Part shown: positions 58,928 through 64,000 of the stretch, piece by piece
Layout: every line of letters starts with the position of its first letter
How positions within the stretch are numbered: position 1 is the first letter of the stretch
Source of the DNA: Enterobacter sp. BIGb0383
GTDB lineage: Bacteria > Pseudomonadota > Gammaproteobacteria > Enterobacterales > Enterobacteriaceae
NCBI RefSeq assembly: GCF_003751845.1
Contig: NZ_RJKQ01000001.1
Span: 1,426,001-1,490,000, forward strand
DNA length: 64,000 bases
Reading direction: 5' to 3'
Program-made: the position numbers and the translations under genes
Notes under the pieces: model-generated
Told to the model about the DNA's origin: nothing
Seen by the model: only the letters and a program-made list of their open reading frames with translations
Databases searched by the model: none

Positions 58928-61650
58928 GCTTGTGCCTCCTGCAGATTTTCAAGGCTGCTGCCCGCCAGTACCGGTGCGATGCCAGGCATCCCCATCGGCA
59001 GACCGACCTGCCCTGCTGCCAGCCCTTCGGAAATCACCAGCGGCAGACTGATCGTCTGACCTTCGTAGCTAAAGGCGATGTTCGCACCCGCATTAACGCC
59101 CAGCGCTGCGGCATCTGCCGGGTTGAGCTTGATGTACGGCTGCGGCATACGCTGCTGGAAGACCGGTGAACGCTGGGACATCTCGTCACTGCCAAACAGA
59201 TGGTAGTAAGGCGCGATACGCCATTTACCTGCCTGCGGCTCGAAACCAGCCGGGACGGTGGTGAAGTACTCCAGGCCGTTCTCAGAGGCTTCGATCAGAC
59301 GCACGCCCGGATCGCCGTGACGCAGTTTGCCACCCACTTCAGCCTGGAACTTGTTCCACGCCTGCGGGGAGTTCCAGCCCGGAGCCCAGGCAAACGGAAT
59401 TTGCGAGCGCGGTGCGGTCGGCTGGTTGTTCCCTTCCATCGAGAAGGCGAACATGGTGTCTTTATCCTGCGGCTGACGCGGCTCATGCACGCTGATATTG
59501 GCGCGCATTGCGGTACGGCCACTGTAGCGGTGCGGTTCACGGGCCAGCTTCTGACCGCGAATGCGGAAAGAGGCATCCGGCGCGGCATCTTTAATACCGG
59601 CAAGCGCAGGCAGTGCTGCCACCGCGGAGTCAATCACGTGATCCAGCAGAGTCCAGTCAACCTCGCGGTTTTCTACGGTGCTGTGCAGGGAGTGCAGCCA
59701 GCGCCAGCTTTCCAGCATAATCGCCGAGCTGTCGTAGTAGGCCGGATCGTAAACCTGGAAGAAGCGCTGGGCGCGACCTTCGTTGTTTACCACCGTCCCG
59801 TCGCTTTCGGCGAAGCTTGCCGCCGACAGCACCAGGTGCGCGTGATCCATAATCGCCGTACGCTGATGGTCGATAACCATCACCAGCGGCGCTTTTGCCA
59901 GCGCGGCGTTAACGCGGGTTGCAGAGGCGTGACGGTGGAGATCGTTCTCCAGCACCACGACCGCATCAGCAGAACCGCTTTCCAGTTCCGCCAGCGCGTC
60001 GTCCAGCGAGCCGCCGCCAATCAGGCCGAGACCCACGCTGTTAACCGCGCGGGCAATCATGGTCACACCGACGTCAGAACCACGGCCTTTCAGGGCTTTC
60101 GCCACGTTAGCCGCCGCCTGAATCACGTCCACGCTACCGGCGTTAGTGCCGGAGATAATCAGCGGCTTTTTCGCCCCTGCCAGCGCCTGAACGATAACGT
60201 CGACTTTGTTTTGCAGATCGCGGCTCAGGCCTTCAACCGCCGGCGAACCGTTGTCGAGTGCGTGTGCGATAGCAAAGCCTAAACGCGCCTGGTCTTCAAC
60301 CGGTGCACGGTACGTCCAGGCCGCGATGTCATCCATACGCGTGCTGTCAACGTTAGTGACAAACAGCGGATGCTTCGCGCGCTGGCCGATGTTCAGGATG
60401 GCCGCAATCTGCCAGTCGGCGACTTTCTGCGCCTCTGCCATTTCACGTGCTTTACCTTTCACCGCCTGACGTACCGCCAGGGAGACACGGGCGCCGGTCT
60501 GGGTGATGTCTTCGCCGAGGATCAGTACCGCATCGTAGGATTCAATTTCGCGCAGCGCCGGGGTACGAATACCGCCTTCGCGCAGCACTTTCAGCATCAG
60601 TTCCAGACGCTGCTGTTCGCCACGGGCGATACCGGTATAGAAGTTATCCGCCCCAACCAGCTCACGCAGCGCAAAGTTGCTTTCAACGCTGGCACGCGGG
60701 GAGCCGATACCGATCACTTTCTTCGACTGGCGCAGAATATCCGCTGCGCCCTGCATCGCCTGTTCGGCGTTGAGGGTGATCAGGTCATCGCCACGGCGCT
60801 GAACCGGCTGACGCGGACGGTCTTTCAGGTTCACATAGCCATAGCCGAAACGACCACGGTCGCAGAGGAAGTAGTGGTTTACGGTGCCGTTATAGCGGTT
60901 TTCGATACGACGCAGTTCGCCATAGCGTTCACCCGGGCTGGTGTTACAGCCCAGCGAGCACTGCTGGCAGATGCTCGGTGCAAACTGCATATCCCACTTA
61001 CGGTTATAGCGCTCGGAGTGCGTTTTATCGGTGAATACGCCGGTCGGGCAGATTTCCACCAGGTTACCGGAGAATTCGCTCTCCAGAGTACCGTCTTCCG
61101 GGCGACCGAAGTAGACGTTGTCATGAGCGCCGTAGACGCCCAGATCGCTGCCGTCGGCATAATCTTTGTAGTAACGCACGCAGCGGTAGCAGGCGATGCA
61201 GCGGTTCATCTCATGCGAAATGAACGGCCCCAGATCCTGATTGCGGTGGGTACGTTTCGTAAAGCGATAGCGACGGAAGCTGTGACCGGTCATAACGGTC
61301 ATATCCTGCAGGTGGCAGTTGCCGCCCTCTTCACAGACCGGACAGTCGTGCGGGTGGTTGGTCATCAACCACTCGACCACGCTTTCGCGGAACTGCTTCG
61401 CTTCGTCGTCGTCAATCGAAATAAAGGTGCCATCGGATGCCGGAGTCATACAGGACATCACCAGGCGGCCACGCGTGTCTTCCGCGTTTTGATATTGCTT
61501 CACCGCACACTGGCGGCAGGCGCCAACGCTTCCCAGCGCCGGATGCCAGCAAAAATAAGGAATATCGAGGCCGAGAGACAGACATGCTTCAAGCAGGTTG
61601 TCTGACCCGTTTACCTCGTATTCTTTGCCGTCTACATGAATCGTAGCCAT
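58924..61650 (-). CDS. nuoG: NADH-quinone oxidoreductase subunit G
   Basis: 908-aa iron-sulfur subunit of the peripheral arm. N-terminal [2Fe-2S] N1b cysteines are in [18 protein letters not shown]; the N3 His/Cys site is [19 protein letters not shown]4 is [11 protein letters not shown]; the extra N7 cluster is [16 protein letters not shown] molybdopterin-oxidoreductase-like domain without cofactor follows. Length matches the E. coli protein. Confidence 0.98.
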   Translation of the reverse strand: MATIHVDGKEYEVNGSDNLLEACLSLGLDIPYFCWHPALGSVGACRQCAVKQYQNAEDTRGRLVMSCMTPASDGTFISIDDDEAKQFRESVVEWLMTNHPHDCPVCEEGGNCHLQDMTVMTGHSFRRYRFTKRTHRNQDLGPFISHEMNRCIACYRCVRYYKDYADGSDLGVYGAHDNVYFGRPEDGTLESEFSGNLVEICPTGVFTDKTHSERYNRKWDMQFAPSICQQCSLGCNTSPGERYGELRRIENRYNGTVNHYFLCDRGRFGYGYVNLKDRPRQPVQRRGDDLITLNAEQAMQGAADILRQSKKVIGIGSPRASVESNFALRELVGADNFYTGIARGEQQRLELMLKVLREGGIRTPALREIESYDAVLILGEDITQTGARVSLAVRQAVKGKAREMAEAQKVADWQIAAILNIGQRAKHPLFVTNVDSTRMDDIAAWTYRAPVEDQARLGFAIAHALDNGSPAVEGLSRDLQNKVDVIVQALAGAKKPLIISGTNAGSVDVIQAAANVAKALKGRGSDVGVTMIARAVNSVGLGLIGGGSLDDALAELESGSADAVVVLENDLHRHASATRVNAALAKAPLVMVIDHQRTAIMDHAHLVLSAASFAESDGTVVNNEGRAQRFFQVYDPAYYDSSAIMLESWRWLHSLHSTVENREVDWTLLDHVIDSAVAALPALAGIKDAAPDASFRIRGQKLAREPHRYSGRTAMRANISVHEPRQPQDKDTMFAFSMEGNNQPTAPRSQIPFAWAPGWNSPQAWNKFQAEVGGKLRHGDPGVRLIEASENGLEYFTTVPAGFEPQAGKWRIAPYYHLFGSDEMSQRSPVFQQRMPQPYIKLNPADAAALGVNAGANIAFSYEGQTISLPLVISEGLAAGQVGLPMGMPGIAPVLAGSSLENLQEAQA

Positions 61651-61682
61651 TAGCGTGCTTCCAAATTAAAAAAATCGTTATC

Positions 61683-63020
61683 TCACCAGCGCGCTTTAAG
61701 CAGGTTCGGCTGAATCCCGTTAATCAGGTGGGTATTGCTGAACTGCTGCTTAATGCCCGCTTCGAATTCTTCACGGAAATATTTAATCGCGCTCTGGAGC
61801 GGTTCAACCGCACCTGGCGCATGGGCGCAGAAGGTTTTACCCGGACCGAGGAATCGACACAGTTGCTCAAGTGTCTCGATATCGCCCGGCTGGCCTTCGC
61901 CACGCTCCAGCGCACGCAGAATTTTTACACTCCACGGCAGGCCGTCACGGCACGGCGTACACCAGCCGCAGGATTCGCGGGCAAAGAACTCTTCCAGGTT
62001 ACGCACCAGCGGAACCATCCCGATTTCGTGATCCACCGCCATCGCCAGCGCGGTGCCCAGACGGCTACCCGCTTTACCGATGCTTTCAAACTCCATCGGC
62101 AGGTCGAGGTGGGATTCGGTCAGGAAGTCGGTACCGGCACCGCCCGGCTGCCAGGCTTTGAACTTCAGGCCATCGCGCATCCCGCCCGCGTAATCCTCGA
62201 GGATTTCACGCGCGGTGGTGCCGAACGGCAGTTCCCACAGGCCCGGGTTTTTCACGCGGCCGGAGAAGCCCATCAGCTTGGTGCCAGCATCTTTGCTGGT
62301 CGAAATGTTCTGATACCACTCGGTACCGTTCGCCAGAATCGCCGGAACGTTACACAGGGTTTCAACGTTGTTGACGCAGGTCGGTTTACCCCACACGCCG
62401 CTGGACGCCGGGAACGGCGGCTTGGAGCGCGGGTTCGCACGACGGCCTTCCAGGGAGTTGATCAGCGCCGTTTCTTCACCGCAGATATAGCGGCCTGCAC
62501 CGGTGTGCACGAACAGTTCGAAATCAAAACCGGTGCCGAGGATGTTTTTACCCAGCAGGCCTGCTTCTGTGGCTTCCGCGATGGCGCGGCGCAGATGCAC
62601 GGCGGCCTCGATATATTCACCGCGCAGGAAGATGTAGCCACGGTATGCTTTCAGCGCAAACGCGGAAATCAGCATCCCTTCCACCAGCAGGTGCGGCAGT
62701 TGCTCCATCAGCAGACGGTCTTTATAGGTGCCCGGCTCCATTTCATCGGCGTTACACAGCAGGTAACGGATGTTCATGGATTCGTCTTTCGGCATCAGGC
62801 TCCACTTCAGACCGGTGGAGAAACCTGCACCGCCGCGGCCTTTCAGCCCGGAGTCTTTTACCGCGTTGACGATTTCGTCCGGCGCCATACCGGTCAGCGC
62901 TTTACGCGCACCTTCGTAACCGTTTTTGCTGCGGTACTCATCCAGCCATACCGGCTGTTTGTCATCGCGCAGACGCCAGGTCAGCGGATGGGTTTCGGCA
63001 GTACGGATAACTGTTTTCAT
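61683..63020 (-). CDS. nuoF: NADH-quinone oxidoreductase subunit F
   Basis: 445-aa NADH-binding flavoprotein. NADH/FMN glycine motif [22 protein letters not shown] site [19 protein letters not shown], and the N3 [4Fe-4S] cysteines in [12 protein letters not shown] with a distal Cys in LEQLCRFL. Entry point for NADH electrons; overlaps nuoE by 4 bp. Confidence 0.98.
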   Translation of the reverse strand: MKTVIRTAETHPLTWRLRDDKQPVWLDEYRSKNGYEGARKALTGMAPDEIVNAVKDSGLKGRGGAGFSTGLKWSLMPKDESMNIRYLLCNADEMEPGTYKDRLLMEQLPHLLVEGMLISAFALKAYRGYIFLRGEYIEAAVHLRRAIAEATEAGLLGKNILGTGFDFELFVHTGAGRYICGEETALINSLEGRRANPRSKPPFPASSGVWGKPTCVNNVETLCNVPAILANGTEWYQNISTSKDAGTKLMGFSGRVKNPGLWELPFGTTAREILEDYAGGMRDGLKFKAWQPGGAGTDFLTESHLDLPMEFESIGKAGSRLGTALAMAVDHEIGMVPLVRNLEEFFARESCGWCTPCRDGLPWSVKILRALERGEGQPGDIETLEQLCRFLGPGKTFCAHAPGAVEPLQSAIKYFREEFEAGIKQQFSNTHLINGIQPNLLKARW

Positions 63021-63517
63021 TTATACCGCTCCAGTAGCTCAGGAATCGCTTCTGGCGTCAGATGACTGTGAGTGTCCTCATCAATCATCATGTTCGGCCC
63101 CTTGTCACAGTTGCCCAGGCAACAGGTCGGCAGCAGGGTAAAGCGACCATCAAAGGTCGTCTGACCCGGCTTGATGTCGAGTTTCTTCTCAAGCGCAGCC
63201 TGAATACCCTGGTAACCGGTGATATGGCACACCACGCTATCGCAGTAGCGGATCACGTGACGGCCAACCGGCTGGCGGAAGATCTGGCTATAGAATGTTG
63301 CCACGCCTTCAACGTCGCTCGCCGGAATGTCCAGTACTTCAGCGATAGCGTAGATCGCGCCGTCCGGCACCCAGCCGCGCTGCTTCTGAACGATTTTCAG
63401 CGCTTCAATGGACGCCGCACGCGGGTCTTCGTAGTGGTGCTTCTCGTGCTCAATCGCCTCACGCTCTGCCGCACTCAGCTCAAAAGCCTCGGTTTGTGGT
63501 TGTTGATTCTCGTGCAT
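63017..63517 (-). CDS. nuoE: NADH-quinone oxidoreductase subunit E
   Basis: 166-aa thioredoxin-fold [2Fe-2S] subunit holding cluster N1a; ligands are in [10 protein letters not shown] and [14 protein letters not shown]. Partner of NuoF in the NADH dehydrogenase module. Two bp after nuoCD. Confidence 0.98.
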   Translation of the reverse strand: MHENQQPQTEAFELSAAEREAIEHEKHHYEDPRAASIEALKIVQKQRGWVPDGAIYAIAEVLDIPASDVEGVATFYSQIFRQPVGRHVIRYCDSVVCHITGYQGIQAALEKKLDIKPGQTTFDGRFTLLPTCCLGNCDKGPNMMIDEDTHSHLTPEAIPELLERYK

Positions 63518-63519
63518 AA

Positions 63520-64000
63520 TTAGCGGTCCACGTCTGACATAACAAAATCGATACTGCCCAGGTAGACAATCAGGTCGGAAACCAGACTGCCGCGAATCGC
63601 TGCCGGGATCTGCTGCAGGTGCGCAAAGCTCGGCGTACGAATACGTGTGCGGTAGCTCATGGTGCTGCCATCGCTGGTCAGGTAGTAGCTGTTAATCCCC
63701 TTGGTCGCCTCGATCATCTGGAAGGATTCGTTGGCCGGCATAACCGGACCCCAGGAAACCTGCAGGAAGTGAGTGATCAGGGTTTCGATATGTTGCAGCG
63801 TGCGCTCTTTCGGCGGCGGCGTAGTCAGCGGGTGATCCGCTTTGAACGGGCCTGCCGGCATGTTTTTGAGGCACTGCTCAAGGATGCGCAGGCTCTGACG
63901 CAGCTCTTCCACTTTCAGCATCACGCGGGTGTAGCAGTCGCTGATGCCACCGCCAACCGGGACTTCAAAGTCGAAGTTCTCATAGCCAGAGTACGGACGC
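63520..64000 (-). CDS. nuoC: NADH-quinone oxidoreductase fused subunit CD (C-terminal end only)
   Basis: The frame is open to the last base of the window; only about the last 160 residues are present. They belong to the 49-kDa (NuoD) half: [27 protein letters not shown]-like [15 protein letters not shown], and the C-terminal [16 protein letters not shown] and [18 protein letters not shown]. In enterobacteria NuoC and NuoD are fused; the N-terminal NuoC half lies outside. Confidence 0.95.
   Translation of the reverse strand, partial: RPYSGYENFDFEVPVGGGISDCYTRVMLKVEELRQSLRILEQCLKNMPAGPFKADHPLTTPPPKERTLQHIETLITHFLQVSWGPVMPANESFQMIEATKGINSYYLTSDGSTMSYRTRIRTPSFAHLQQIPAAIRGSLVSDLIVYLGSIDFVMSDVDR

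Overview
The window is chromosomal DNA from a member of the Enterobacteriaceae. Gene content, gene order and protein sequence closely follow the Escherichia coli rcsB-rcsC-gyrA-ubiG-nrdAB-yfaE-glpQT/ACB-yfaYZ-nudI-men-elaBA-rbn-nuo segment. The islands between the backbone genes, and the cheV plus chemoreceptor pair after rbn, point to an Enterobacter/Lelliottia/Kosakonia-like genus rather than Escherichia; this is an inference from gene order, not a species identification. No tRNA, rRNA, IS element, prophage or CRISPR array was seen.

Layout. 1-7.0 kb: end of rcsB, the phosphorelay kinase gene rcsC, gyrA, and divergent ubiG. 7.0-11.1 kb: nrdA-nrdB-yfaE (class Ia ribonucleotide reductase and its ferredoxin), behind a promoter region with paired NrdR-like boxes and two DnaA boxes. 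11.1-17.05 kb: an AT-rich leader and a five-gene chaperone-usher fimbrial operon, in the place where E. coli carries inaA. 17.08-23.85 kb: glpTQ and divergent glpACB for glycerophosphodiester and anaerobic glycerol-3-phosphate use, with GlpR and CRP sites between them. 24.06-29.94 kb: a very large two-partner-secretion, CdiA-type exoprotein plus a small DUF596-like presumptive immunity gene, with no TpsB transporter gene beside it. 30.0-32.4 kb: yfaY, yfaZ, nudI. 32.4-38.05 kb: menEC-B-H-D, but no menF, and no ais-arn-pmrD block between nudI and menE. 38.27-40.07 kb: elaB, elaA, rbn. 40.25-43.1 kb: cheV and a methyl-accepting chemotaxis protein. 43.16-44.76 kb: a secreted alkaline phosphatase behind a Pho-box-like sequence. 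44.93-51.41 kb: a six-gene operon described next. 51.6-64 kb: nuoN to nuoCD, complex I, cut by the window end.

The most interesting region is 44.93-51.41 kb. One tightly packed minus-strand operon encodes a Tat-signal substrate-binding protein, a FecCD/BtuC-type permease, an ATPase, a SAM-dependent methyltransferase, a ModD (NadC-like phosphoribosyltransferase family) protein and a TonB-dependent outer-membrane receptor. Its promoter holds a near-perfect palindrome (51385-51412) of the form recalled for ModE, the molybdate-responsive repressor. Together these suggest a molybdate/tungstate-controlled envelope-spanning uptake system, probably for an oxyanion or a chelated form of it, with two enzymes that may make or process the ligand. 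The function is inferred; the operator and gene order are directly visible.

The second notable region is the orphan CdiA-like gene. Its VENN-type junction reads ISNN, and its C-terminal module appears more AT-rich and overlaps the putative immunity gene by 4 bp.
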